Below are positions 49,579-58,325 of a DNA stretch of 64,000 nucleotides, one piece after another; the stretch's first letter is position 1, and the number at the start of each line of letters is the position of its first letter. The notes under the pieces are model-generated. The model had not been told where the DNA came from, made no database searches, and was given only the letters and a program-made list of their open reading frames with translations. This DNA comes from Actinoallomurus sp963823735 (GTDB lineage Bacteria; Actinomycetota; Actinomycetes; Streptosporangiales; Streptosporangiaceae): the NCBI GenBank assembly GCA_963823735.1, contig CAWGMO010000002.1, positions 2,480,001 through 2,544,000 on the forward strand, read 5' to 3'. The translations under genes and the position numbers were made by a program.

Positions 49579-51513
49579 TCAGTGGAAGTCGTGGGGCTGT
49601 ACGGGCAGGTTCACGTTGGACGGGCCGTGCCACTGGTGGTCGGCTCTGAGGGCGGAGGAGGACCTGTCGAAGGACGGGGCGGCGCCCAGTACCGGGAGGG
49701 TGACGTTGCTGCCGGCCAGGTCGATGGTCACGGACGCGTTGGTCGGTGAGTCGCCTACCACGTCATTGTCGGTGCCGGTCAGGATCAGGGCCAGGCGGTG
49801 GCCGGTCTTGAAGGTGTAGTCCTGGGGCAGGGTGGCCCAGTTGATCGAATAGTACGTACCCGGGGTCAGCGGGGACGGCTGGCTCAGGGACGAGCGGTTC
49901 TGGGCGTCCAGGAAGCCTCTCGCGACCACGTTGACGTCCGAGGTGATCGTGTCGGTGGCGACCTGGCGGTAGCAGCCGTCGTCGGTGGTGGTGCTGTCGC
50001 CGTTGCAGTCCTCGGTCGACAATGTCTTCACGCCGGAGCCGGAGCCCAGGTAGTTCACTCTCGTGTCGGTGCCGTAGTCGACTAGGAGTGCGCCGAGTGT
50101 GGCCGTGGACTTGGTGGACTTCAGTTTGAGGTTGACCTCGGGCGTTCCGGAGATTCGGAGGTCCCTGGCGAGCGCCGGGGTGCTGTAGGCGAGGCGGAAG
50201 GACTTGGTCGTCGTCGGGCTCGCGACCAGGCTGGACTCGGAGTTCGACGTGTCGGCGTACGTCGCGGTGCCGCTGGAGACCGCCGTGCCGAGGACTCCGC
50301 CGGTCTGGGGGTACATGGGTGTGTCGGTCGTGCCCGGGGCCGGCCAGTCGGCCTGTGTCACCCACTGGTCGGGGCCGACTTCGAGATCGGCGCGCGGCTG
50401 GTCCATGATGCCGTTGGCCACGCCCATCAGCCAATAGTCGAACCACTGGTGCAAGGTGTCGACGAAGGCGGAGCGGCGGAAGTCGAACGGGTCCACGTGG
50501 CCGTACTGCGACAGCCACACCTTGCGCGGCACCCCGCGCGCCGCCAGGCCCGCCCACCAGGCGGAGAAGTGGTTGGGCTTGACGTTCAGGTCGTTCAGGC
50601 CCTGGATGGCGAACACGCTCGCGTGCACGTTGGCCACCGTGCCGACCGAGCCCGTACGGTAGTCGCGCTCGTTCCAGAAGGTGTTGTAGTTGCCGGTGGA
50701 GTCGTCCTCGCCGGTGGCGAGCTGCCGGCGTACGGACGCGCACTTGGTGCCGCCGTCGGTGTCGACGGTGGAGGCGAGGCCGTCCTCCTCACCGTTGAAC
50801 CATTTGACGCCGTTCATGCGGCTGTAGTCGTACCAGGAGCTGATCGCCGAGATCGGCACGATCGTGTCGAGCCCCTGCACACCGGTGGCCGCGACGGCGT
50901 TGGCGAGCGTGCCGTCGTAGGACTTGCCGATCATGCCGGCGTGGCCGTTGCTCCACGAGGCGCTGACCTCGTTGCCCTGGGCGTCGAAGGCCTTCGCGCG
51001 GCCGTTCAGCCAGTCGATGACGGCCTTGCCGCCGAGGACGTCGGAAGAGCCGCCCGACGTCGGGCAGCCGTCGGACTTGGTCGTACCGTCCATGTCGACG
51101 TTCAGCACGGCGTACCCGCGCGGCACGAAGTAGTTGTCGTAGTACAGCGGGAACTTCGACGGATTGCCGGACGCGTCGTACTGCTTGCGCTCCGACTCGT
51201 TCCCACGCCCGAGATTGTCGTAGTACGGACTCTCATCCATGATCACGGGCACCTTCAGCCCGGAGTCGCTCTCCTTCGGGCGGATGATGTCCACCCGGAT
51301 CAGGTCCGGCTTGCCGTCGTTGTCGGAGTCGGCGGGTGACTGGACGCGGACGAACTGCCGGATGGCGTCCTGGTACGAGAAGGCGGGCTGGGTCTCGTGA
51401 TGGGTGATCGTCGGGCGCGTGGCGGCATGCGCGGCGGGGGCACCGGCCATCGCGAGTACGGTGGCGGCGGCGATCGAGGCGGCGAGAACTCCTCGCCCTG
51501 AGGAAATCGGCAC
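49579..51513 (-). CDS. Secreted Xaa-Pro dipeptidyl-peptidase-like protein, S15 family
   Basis: This 644-residue exported alpha/beta-hydrolase has a signal peptide (about 1-30), the S15/CocE catalytic domain and a C-terminal jelly-roll (PepX_C). Nucleophile Ser198 lies in GKSYDGTLANA; the segment YGHVDPFDFRR holds the catalytic His and SDGCPTSGGSSDVLGGKAVIDW the family helix. GTG 51513 was chosen for its AGGAGG ribosome site. Family members remove Xaa-Pro dipeptides or hydrolyse acyl esters; which applies is not readable. It is a single-gene unit with a clear terminator. Confidence 0.9.
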   Translation of the reverse strand: MPISSGRGVLAASIAAATVLAMAGAPAAHAATRPTITHHETQPAFSYQDAIRQFVRVQSPADSDNDGKPDLIRVDIIRPKESDSGLKVPVIMDESPYYDNLGRGNESERKQYDASGNPSKFPLYYDNYFVPRGYAVLNVDMDGTTKSDGCPTSGGSSDVLGGKAVIDWLNGRAKAFDAQGNEVSASWSNGHAGMIGKSYDGTLANAVAATGVQGLDTIVPISAISSWYDYSRMNGVKWFNGEEDGLASTVDTDGGTKCASVRRQLATGEDDSTGNYNTFWNERDYRTGSVGTVANVHASVFAIQGLNDLNVKPNHFSAWWAGLAARGVPRKVWLSQYGHVDPFDFRRSAFVDTLHQWFDYWLMGVANGIMDQPRADLEVGPDQWVTQADWPAPGTTDTPMYPQTGGVLGTAVSSGTATYADTSNSESSLVASPTTTKSFRLAYSTPALARDLRISGTPEVNLKLKSTKSTATLGALLVDYGTDTRVNYLGSGSGVKTLSTEDCNGDSTTTDDGCYRQVATDTITSDVNVVARGFLDAQNRSSLSQPSPLTPGTYYSINWATLPQDYTFKTGHRLALILTGTDNDVVGDSPTNASVTIDLAGSNVTLPVLGAAPSFDRSSSALRADHQWHGPSNVNLPVQPHDFH

Positions 51514-51707
51514 GGGGGAACCTCCTGGGGTCTGCGCGCGGATCTCACACCACTCCGCCAAACCGCACAAGCTCTATAGCCACATGTGGCCCACTCGGTG
51601 GGCATTAACGACATTTCCTAAGGGATCCATTCGCCTTCTTAGGGAGTCGGGCCGAATCGTTCTAGTCTCAAAGCATTCCTGTCCCCCCGGCCAAGGAGCC
51701 TTTGAAG

Positions 51708-52103
51708 ATGAACCCCGTCATGCGACTCGCCGCCGTGATCACCCAGGTCGGCGCGGCCGTCGGAGCCTTCGGCTACTGGGTCGGCCACACGCGAGGCATC
51801 GACCTGCCGCTACGGTCGCTGATCGACCCCCACACGATGCCGAAGAGCGGCAGCGGGGTCGGCTGGATCATCGTCGCGCTCGCCGCGATCGGAGCGCTCG
51901 TGGCGATCTCCGGCTCCAAGATGTTCTCCCTCGCGAGCGTCGCCCAGCTCGCGGTGGTCGGCGACTTCATCACCTTCGAAGCCCTCCGCCGCGCCCCGGA
52001 CCAGAGCTACAACCCGGCCGACATCGGCTGGGGCATCTGGCTCATCCTCGCCACCGTGGCCCTCAGCATCGTCATCATCGCGAGCTCCCGCGACTCCCGA
52101 TGA
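51708..52103 (+). CDS. Small membrane protein of unknown function
   Basis: No family was recognised. The 131-residue protein has three to four hydrophobic segments (near residues 5-25, 50-70, 72-90 and 107-125), so it is an integral membrane protein. ATG 51708 follows AAGGAG by nine bases. It stands alone between divergent and converging genes and is followed at once by a strong hairpin. Confidence 0.75.
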   Translation: MNPVMRLAAVITQVGAAVGAFGYWVGHTRGIDLPLRSLIDPHTMPKSGSGVGWIIVALAAIGALVAISGSKMFSLASVAQLAVVGDFITFEALRRAPDQSYNPADIGWGIWLILATVALSIVIIASSRDSR

Positions 52104-52109
52104 TCGCCC

Positions 52110-52139
52110 CGCCGCCGGCGGGGAACCTCGCCGGCGGCG
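52110..52139 (+). terminator. Terminator of the small membrane protein gene
   Basis: A perfect 11-base stem (CGCCGCCGGCG against CGCCGGCGGCG) with an 8-base loop begins 6 bases past the stop. Confidence 0.8.
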
Positions 52140-52241
52140 CTTCGTACGGCTCGGCGGCCCCGCCTGGGTGAAGCCGCGCCGACCGCCTGCCCGTCCGTCC
52201 TCCGCGCCAGGCGCCGACGACCTCGCGTACGAGCGTGCGGG

Positions 52242-53462
52242 TTACGGGGTTCGGCGGAGGGTGAGGAGGGCGATGTCGTCGCGTACGGCCTCGCGGCCGA
52301 CCAGGGCGGCCATCACCGAGGCGCAGACCGTGTCAGGTGGGCCGGGTACGGCGGCGTCGCGCAGGCGGGCGAGGTTCGTCTCGATCGGGACGTCTCGGCG
52401 TTCTATCAGCCCGTCCGTGTAAAAGCAGAGTACGGCTCCGCGGGGGATCTCCACCTTTGTCGAGCGGCGGTGTGGCGCGTCGTCGACTCCGATCAGGATT
52501 CCCTGGGCGATCTCCAGCAGCACGGAGGCCTCGCCCGGGGCGGCGAGGATCGGGGGCCAGTGGCCGGCGGCGGCGAACCTCGCCCATCGCAGGTCGGGGT
52601 CGCAGACCGCGTACAGCACGGTGGCCATGGCGCCAGGCTCGAAATGTTGCATTTTCAGGTCGAGCTTGTCCAGGACCTCCGCCGGGTCCTCGTATTCGAG
52701 GGCGTACGCGCGGAGGGCGCTGCGCATGCGGCCCATCGTCACGGCGGCGTCCAGGCCCTGGCCGGCCACGTCTCCCATCACCACGCCGACCTGGCCGGAC
52801 GGGAGGGTGAACACGTCGTACCAGTCTCCGCCGACGATGGCCGTTCCCGGGCTGTACCGGGCGGCCATCTCGATGCCGGGGATCTCCGGCAGGGCCGAGG
52901 GCACCAGGCTGCGCTGGAGTTCCTTGGCCGCCGCGCGCTCGGAGCCGGCCCGCAGCGAGTGCGCGGCGAGCGCGGCGCGGTCGGCGGCGAGTTGCAGGAC
53001 CGCGACCTCGTCGGGGGTGAACCGGCGGGTGGTGAGCGTGCCGACGTGCAGGACGCCCAGGAGATCGCCTCCGACGATCAGCGGTGCGCCCAGCAGCGAA
53101 TGGATGCCCCGCTGCACCAGGAGCGGGTTGACGACGTTCACGCTGTCGACGTTCTCAATGGCCACCGAACGGCGTTCGGCCGCGATGCGTCCGGCGAATC
53201 CCTTGCCCACTGGGACCTGGACGCTCTGGCGGACCTCCTCCTCTATGCCACGCTCGGCGACGGCCACCAGGCGCTGGCCCGACGCGTCGAGCAGCAGGAC
53301 GACCGCCGTGTCGGCCTGGAGGATCTCGCGGACCCGCTCCAGCACCTCACCCAGCAGGTCCTCGGCGTCCATATGCGAGAGCGCGACATCGGTGAGCGCT
53401 TGGATCTGCCCAAGCCTGACCTCCGCGGCGGCCGACAGATCGGCGGGTATCGTCACAGTCAA
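52242..53462 (-). CDS. GAF-domain SpoIIE-type PP2C serine phosphatase
   Basis: This 406-residue cytoplasmic protein has a GAF sensor domain (about 20-165) and a SpoIIE/PP2C phosphatase domain (about 185-405). Metal-binding motifs IVGGDWYDVF, VMGDVAGQGLDAA and CFYTDGLIERR are intact, so the phosphatase should be active. Such RsbU-like enzymes dephosphorylate anti-anti-sigma factors. The next gene upstream (53505) encodes a STAS protein, its probable partner, 42 bases away. Confidence 0.92.
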   Translation of the reverse strand: MTVTIPADLSAAAEVRLGQIQALTDVALSHMDAEDLLGEVLERVREILQADTAVVLLLDASGQRLVAVAERGIEEEVRQSVQVPVGKGFAGRIAAERRSVAIENVDSVNVVNPLLVQRGIHSLLGAPLIVGGDLLGVLHVGTLTTRRFTPDEVAVLQLAADRAALAAHSLRAGSERAAAKELQRSLVPSALPEIPGIEMAARYSPGTAIVGGDWYDVFTLPSGQVGVVMGDVAGQGLDAAVTMGRMRSALRAYALEYEDPAEVLDKLDLKMQHFEPGAMATVLYAVCDPDLRWARFAAAGHWPPILAAPGEASVLLEIAQGILIGVDDAPHRRSTKVEIPRGAVLCFYTDGLIERRDVPIETNLARLRDAAVPGPPDTVCASVMAALVGREAVRDDIALLTLRRTP

Positions 53463-53504
53463 AGACTACGGGCCCGTCCGGTATGCGACGTGTGTCCGCT
53501 CTGA

Positions 53505-53888
53505 TCAGGCCGGTCGCCGGGTCGCCGAAACGACGCCACCGCCGTCGCGAATATCGCTGACGGCCGCCTCGGCACTCTCGTACGACGTGACGATCCGGCC
53601 CAGCTGGGTGATCTGCAGAACGTTGCGGACCTGCGGCGACGGCGCGGCCACGGCCAGGGAACCCTCGTGCGGGCGCAGCCGGTGCACCATGCCGACGATG
53701 AGCCCCAGACCGATCGAGTCGATGAAGTCCACATCGCTCAGTTCGAGCACCAGCCGATGGTGTCCCTCATCGATGTGGCGAACCAGCGAGTCACGTATCG
53801 CCGGTGTGGTCTCCACATCCATCGCCCCGCTGATCGCGAATACGACGATGTGGTCATCGGTCACAGTGGACTCGACGCTGAGATCCAT
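53505..53888 (-). CDS. STAS-domain anti-sigma factor antagonist
   Basis: This 127-residue SpoIIAA/RsbV-like protein has the phosphorylatable Ser in LSDVDFIDSIGLGLIVG. It presumably switches an anti-sigma factor kinase encoded elsewhere. It is cotranscribed with the GAF-SpoIIE phosphatase gene downstream. No anti-sigma kinase or sigma gene is adjacent. Confidence 0.92.
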   Translation of the reverse strand: MDLSVESTVTDDHIVVFAISGAMDVETTPAIRDSLVRHIDEGHHRLVLELSDVDFIDSIGLGLIVGMVHRLRPHEGSLAVAAPSPQVRNVLQITQLGRIVTSYESAEAAVSDIRDGGGVVSATRRPA

Positions 53889-54056
53889 GCATCCTCCAAC
53901 GCCTCAGGGCGCGCCGCAGGCAGTCCTTGGCTCGCAGAATGAGAGTAACCGACCGGTCGGCCGTCTCCGAAGGCCCGCCCGGGTGCGGCACGGGCGCGTA
54001 CGCCCCGGTGCCGGAGGCCGGGGCCGTGCCACCGCTCCTCCGGCCGGGGTGCTTCG

Positions 54057-54560
54057 TCAGTCCAGCCAGGGGCGGAAACCGTCGACGGTGATGGTCTTCG
54101 AGGTCGGGGTGAGGGAGTTCCAGGCGATGGAGCGCGTCCCGCCGCCGTTCGGCAGCGTGATCCGGATGCTCGCCGGGGCCTTGTGGTGGCCGCCGCCCGT
54201 TCCGAAGGTCAGGTCGAACACGGCCTGCTGGTCGGGGCCGACCTCGGTGGTGACGCCCGGGGCGCCGCCGACGACCCGGTAGGCGATGGTACGGCCCTTT
54301 CCGTCGAGCAGCCGGACCGTCGCGCGGCCGTTGAGCGTGCAGGTCTTGGAGCCCTGCGCGGTCACGGACAGCGGCTGGTCCAGCAGGTCGCCCTCCTGGT
54401 AGGAGTGGGCGAAGTCGACGACCAGCCGATGAGTGGCGAACGAGCAGGCCGACGGCGTCGTACCGGCCTGCGCCGACGTCGCCAGGACACCGAGGGAGAC
54501 GACGCCCGCCATCCCGATCGTCGCGAATGTCGTACTGGGCTTCACGTGGATGACTCGCAT
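54057..54560 (-). CDS. Secreted DUF4232-like protein
   Basis: This 167-residue exported protein has a signal peptide (about 1-33) and a beta-sandwich rich in Gly/Thr with paired cysteines (SACSF, KTCTLNG), similar to DUF4232 proteins of actinomycetes; function unknown. ATG 54560 was chosen; GTG 54575 is also possible because neither has a strong ribosome site. Confidence 0.7.
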   Translation of the reverse strand: MRVIHVKPSTTFATIGMAGVVSLGVLATSAQAGTTPSACSFATHRLVVDFAHSYQEGDLLDQPLSVTAQGSKTCTLNGRATVRLLDGKGRTIAYRVVGGAPGVTTEVGPDQQAVFDLTFGTGGGHHKAPASIRITLPNGGGTRSIAWNSLTPTSKTITVDGFRPWLD

Positions 54561-54720
54561 TCTTCGGTCAAGCACCTTCCCGTAAGGGAGGAGCGCGAGA
54601 TTCGCGTCCATCTGGTCAGATGCCAGGCCTATTGGCGATGTTCAGTGCAATTTCAGAAATCCACCGGCTTACCCAGATTGGGGCGTCCGAAATGTCTTAA
54701 TGAGTTCTTAAAGTGCGCCT

Positions 54721-56013
54721 TTAGCCCTCCATGAACGCCCTCAGGGCGTTGGCCAGGAGGAACGGGTCGTCCGCGCCGCAGAGTTCACGTGCGGAGTGCA
54801 TGGACAGGATGGGAACTCCCACGTCCACGGTCGTGATGCCGAGGCGCGCCGCGGTGATGGGGCCGATGGTCGTGCCGCAGGGCATCGCGTTGTTGGAGAC
54901 GAAATGCTGGAGCGGGACGCCCGCTCGTTCGCACGCGTCGGTGAAGGCGCCGCGGCCCACACCGTCGGTGGCGTACCGCTGGTCGGCGTTGACCTTCAGG
55001 ATCGGGCCGCCACCCGGCATGGGGCGGTGCGTCGGGTCGCTGCGCTCGGCGTAGTTCGGGTGGACGGCGTGGCCCGTGTCGGCGGAGGCGCAGATCGTGC
55101 TCGCGAAGGCGCGCGCCCGGTCCTCGTACGAGCCGCCGCGCGCGAAGATCGACCGTTCCAGCACCTCGCCGAGCAGCGGCCCGCCCGCGCCCGTGTCGGA
55201 CTCGCTGCCGGTCTCCTCGTGGTCGAACGCGGCCAGCACGGGCACGTACCCGAGGCCGGGCCGGCTCGCCGCGGCGATCAGGGCGGCGGTGCCCGCGTGC
55301 ACGGACAACTGGTCGTCCAGCCGGGCCGCGGCGAGGAACTCCCCGTCGCGCCCGAGGTAGGCGGGCGGCTGGACGTCGTGGGTCATCAGGTCCCAGCCGA
55401 CGACCTCCGACGCGTCGACACCGGCCTCCTCGGCGGCGTACCGGATCAACGCGCCCTCGTCGACGTCGCCGAGTCCCCACACCGGCTGCGTGTGCCGCTG
55501 CCGGTCGAGGGCGACGCCCTTGTCGTTGACGGCGCGGTCGAGGTGGATCGCGAGCTGCGGCACCCGCAGCAGCGGCCGGTCGATGGCGACCAGAGGAGTC
55601 TCGCCGCCGCGCAGTACGAGGCGTCCCGACAGGCCGAGGTCGCGGTCGAGCCAGCTGTTGAGCAGCGGGCCGCCGTACACCTCGACGGCGACCTGCCGCC
55701 AGCCGTACGCCCCCGAGTCGGGATGCGGCTTGACCCGGAGGTTCGGCGAGTCGGTGTGCGCCCCGACGATCCGGAACGGCGTGCTCGGCGGCACCTCCTC
55801 GGGAACGAACCAGGCGACGATCGCCCCGCCGCGTACGACGAAACGCCCGCCGGTGCCGCCGGTCCACTCGTCGGCCTGGGCGACCTGGGTGAACCCGGCC
55901 GCTCGAAGGCGCTCGGCGACGTTCGCGACCACGTGGTACGGGGAGGGGCTGTCCGCGACGAACGCCGCGAGATCGTCGGTGTGCCCACGGTCGAAGGGAG
56001 GATGCGCACTCAT
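54721..56013 (-). CDS. apeB: M18-family aminopeptidase
   Basis: This 430-residue cytoplasmic zinc aminopeptidase of the M18 (aspartyl aminopeptidase-like) family. Metal-site motifs are VGAHTDSPNLRVKP, AARLDDQLSVHAG, FDHEETGSES and ISMHSARELCG-like LSMHSARELCG at the C-terminus. N-terminal FVADSPSPYHVV is also typical. ATG 56013 was chosen over a start at 56019. It removes N-terminal acidic or other residues from peptides. It is a single gene, 45 bases from the LysR gene that precedes it on the same strand. Confidence 0.93.
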   Translation of the reverse strand: MSAHPPFDRGHTDDLAAFVADSPSPYHVVANVAERLRAAGFTQVAQADEWTGGTGGRFVVRGGAIVAWFVPEEVPPSTPFRIVGAHTDSPNLRVKPHPDSGAYGWRQVAVEVYGGPLLNSWLDRDLGLSGRLVLRGGETPLVAIDRPLLRVPQLAIHLDRAVNDKGVALDRQRHTQPVWGLGDVDEGALIRYAAEEAGVDASEVVGWDLMTHDVQPPAYLGRDGEFLAAARLDDQLSVHAGTAALIAAASRPGLGYVPVLAAFDHEETGSESDTGAGGPLLGEVLERSIFARGGSYEDRARAFASTICASADTGHAVHPNYAERSDPTHRPMPGGGPILKVNADQRYATDGVGRGAFTDACERAGVPLQHFVSNNAMPCGTTIGPITAARLGITTVDVGVPILSMHSARELCGADDPFLLANALRAFMEG

Positions 56014-56058
56014 AGGCAAAGGGTAGGGAGGTACCGGTGCCCGGCGAGCATCGGACCC

Positions 56059-56988
56059 TCACGCCGGCACAGGACGCTGCCTGAGTACCGCCGCCGGCTC
56101 TTCGCCGCCGGCCGGGCCGAGCAGGCAGTCGATGAAGGCGGCCGTCGCCTCGGTCGGATGCGGCCCGGTCGCCGCCCAGATGCGCCGGGGCGTCGGGTCC
56201 GGGCGCAGCGGGCGCGCGACCGTGCCCGGCGGCGGGTTCCCGAGCGCGGTCTGCGGGACCAGCGCCAGGCCGTGACCGGCCGCCACCAGCGCGAGCGTCG
56301 TGGGATAGCGGTTGGAGTCCAGGACGCGGCGCGGTGTGAAGCCGGCCGCACCGCACGCCGTACGGAGTGACTCGGCGCATCCGAACGCGGTGCCGATGAT
56401 CCACGGCTCGTCGCGGAGATCGGCCAGATCCACCACGGGGCGGCCCGCGGCCGGGTGGTGAACGGGCAGCGCGAGCCGGAGCGGGTCCTCCATGAGCGGC
56501 TGCGCCGCCAGGCCCCGCAGGTCGATGGGGTGCGCGGCGTAGTCGTAGGCGATCCCCAGGTCGGCGGTCCCCTGCCGGACCTGGGCCAGCGCGTCGTCGC
56601 CGTCGGTCTCCGCCAGCGTGAGCGAGACGTTCGGATGCAGGCGCTGGAGCGCCGTGATCGCCTGCGGGAGCAGGAACGTGCAGGCGGTCGGGAACGCCGC
56701 CACCCGGATCGGGGAACGGACACCCGAACGCAGCTCGTTCAGCTCCCGGCGCGCGTCATCGGCGATCTTGAGGATGCGCAGGGCGTGGCGGAGTACGACC
56801 TGCCCCTCGGCGGTCAGGCGGGCGCCGAGGGTCGTGCGGTCGACCAGCCGGACACCGAGCTCGCGTTCGAGGACGGTCACGTGCTGGGACACCGACGGCT
56901 GCGACATCGACAGCGCGGTCGCCGCGGCGGTGAACGACCCTTCGGTCGCGATCGCGCGCAGCACACGAAGACGTTGCAGGTTCTCCAC
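56059..56988 (-). CDS. LysR-family transcriptional regulator (divergent from PEP-mutase-like gene)
   Basis: This 309-residue LysR-type regulator has the HTH SFTAAATALSMSQPSVSQHV in the first 40 residues and a standard effector domain. GTG 56988 was chosen because the family starts at NLQRLRVLRAI; a longer open frame overlaps the divergent gene. The 86-base divergent region with the 57075 gene suggests that it controls the PEP-mutase-like/ABM genes. Confidence 0.88.
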   Translation of the reverse strand: MENLQRLRVLRAIATEGSFTAAATALSMSQPSVSQHVTVLERELGVRLVDRTTLGARLTAEGQVVLRHALRILKIADDARRELNELRSGVRSPIRVAAFPTACTFLLPQAITALQRLHPNVSLTLAETDGDDALAQVRQGTADLGIAYDYAAHPIDLRGLAAQPLMEDPLRLALPVHHPAAGRPVVDLADLRDEPWIIGTAFGCAESLRTACGAAGFTPRRVLDSNRYPTTLALVAAGHGLALVPQTALGNPPPGTVARPLRPDPTPRRIWAATGPHPTEATAAFIDCLLGPAGGEEPAAVLRQRPVPA

Positions 56989-57074
56989 GCCGGCCAGACT
57001 ATAGGCGATCCTTATGGGATCATCGAACCTTTCGGGGTTCCCGCCTATGCGTGCAGGCCCGTACATTCTGCGCC

Positions 57075-57872
57075 ATGACATCCGCCCAGGAGTTCCTCGC
57101 CCTGCACCACACCGGCGAGATCCTCGTGATCCCGAACGTCTGGGACGCCGGATCGGCGCGAATCATGCGGCAGGTCGGGTTCCCCGTGCTCGCGACGACC
57201 AGTGCCGGGATCGCCTTCAGCCGCGGCCTGCCCGACGGCGTGCTGTCCCGTGCCCAGATGCTCGACCGCGTCGCCGAGATCGTCGAGGCCGTGGACTGCC
57301 CGGTCAGCGCCGACCTGGAAGCCGGGTACGGCCCCGAACCGTCCGACGTGGCCGACACCATCACGGCCGCGCTGGCCGTCGGCGTCGTCGGCGCGAACAT
57401 CGAGGACTCCCGGCCCGACCGGCCGGGACTATACGGCGCCGCCCAGGCCGCCGAGCGGATCCAGGCCGCGCGCGCGGCCGGTTCCTTCGTCCTCAACGCG
57501 CGCGTCGACACCTATCTGGCGGGCGTCCCCGACGCCTTCGCCCAGACGGTGAGCAGAGCCGAGCGCTACGTGGAGGCCGGCGCCGACTGCGTTTACGTCC
57601 CCGGAGTCGACGATCCCGCCACGATCGGCTCCCTGGTCACGCACATCGGGGCGCCGCTGAACGTCGTCGCCGGCCTCACCTCGGCCCCGCTCGGCGTGGC
57701 CGGCCTCCAGCGGCTCGGGGTGGCCCGCGTCAGCATCGGCGGGAGCCTCGCACGCGCGGTCCTCGCCCAGATCGAGCAGGCGGGCCGCGACCTGCTCCAG
57801 CACGGGACCTTCGCGTTCGCCGAGCGGGCCCTCCCCCACGCCGACCTGCAGAACCGCTTCCGGAACCCCTGA
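57075..57872 (+). CDS. Isocitrate lyase/PEP mutase-family enzyme
   Basis: This 265-residue TIM-barrel protein belongs to the PEP mutase/isocitrate lyase superfamily: PNVWDAGSARI, the Mg-binding DLEAGYG and NIEDSR motifs are clear. The catalytic-loop Cys of true isocitrate and methylisocitrate lyases is not present in its usual KKCGH form, so an oxaloacetate hydrolase/decarboxylase or carboxyvinyl-type role is more likely. ATG 57075 was chosen. It is followed by an ABM-domain gene 14 bases later and is divergent from a LysR gene. Confidence 0.85.
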   Translation: MTSAQEFLALHHTGEILVIPNVWDAGSARIMRQVGFPVLATTSAGIAFSRGLPDGVLSRAQMLDRVAEIVEAVDCPVSADLEAGYGPEPSDVADTITAALAVGVVGANIEDSRPDRPGLYGAAQAAERIQAARAAGSFVLNARVDTYLAGVPDAFAQTVSRAERYVEAGADCVYVPGVDDPATIGSLVTHIGAPLNVVAGLTSAPLGVAGLQRLGVARVSIGGSLARAVLAQIEQAGRDLLQHGTFAFAERALPHADLQNRFRNP

Positions 57873-57886
57873 CCTGGGAGACGCAC

Positions 57887-58201
57887 ATGTCCAGAATCGT
57901 CCACCTTCCGGACCCGCCCTACTACGCCGTGATCGCACCCGCGGTCCACACCGATGACGTGGCCGGATATCCGGAAATGGCAGGCAAGGTCCTTGCCCAC
58001 GCCTCGGCCATCGACGGCTTCCACGGAATAGAGATGTGCTACCAGCCGGGCTTCTCCCTGGCGGTGTCCTACTGGCAGTCGCTGGAGGCGATCGCCACCT
58101 GGCGCGATCACGCGCACCACCAGCGCGCCAAGGCACTCGGCCGGAGCCGGTGGTTCGACGGATACGCCACCCGGATCGCTCAGGTCATCGACGCCTACTG
58201 A
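57887..58201 (+). CDS. Antibiotic-biosynthesis-monooxygenase (ABM) domain protein
   Basis: This 104-residue dimeric alpha/beta ferredoxin-like protein has the ABM signature SYWQSLEAIATWRDHAHHQ near its C-terminus. Such proteins are small cofactor-free monooxygenases or heme-degrading enzymes. ATG 57887 has GGGAG upstream. It is cotranscribed with the PEP-mutase-like gene. Substrate unknown. Confidence 0.88.
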   Translation: MSRIVHLPDPPYYAVIAPAVHTDDVAGYPEMAGKVLAHASAIDGFHGIEMCYQPGFSLAVSYWQSLEAIATWRDHAHHQRAKALGRSRWFDGYATRIAQVIDAY

Positions 58202-58325
58202 GAACGCACGGCTCTTGCCGTGTTCATACGGCGGTGCGAAGATCTTCGTCTCGTTCGCCAGGTTGCGTGGCCGCGATCCGTGGCGTCGCGGGGCGTGAGC
58301 CTGGCCCGACTCCTGAGGATCTTCG

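Noticed and set aside
51652..51662. CGAATCGTTCT as a further CGAA operator near the small membrane protein gene
   Set aside because: The spacer is three bases and the second arm is incomplete; the gene has no link to sugar use.
53986..54030. Terminator after the DUF4232-like gene
   Set aside because: Only a 6-base core (CCCCGG against CCGGGG) and a long bulge are seen, too weak in such GC-rich DNA.
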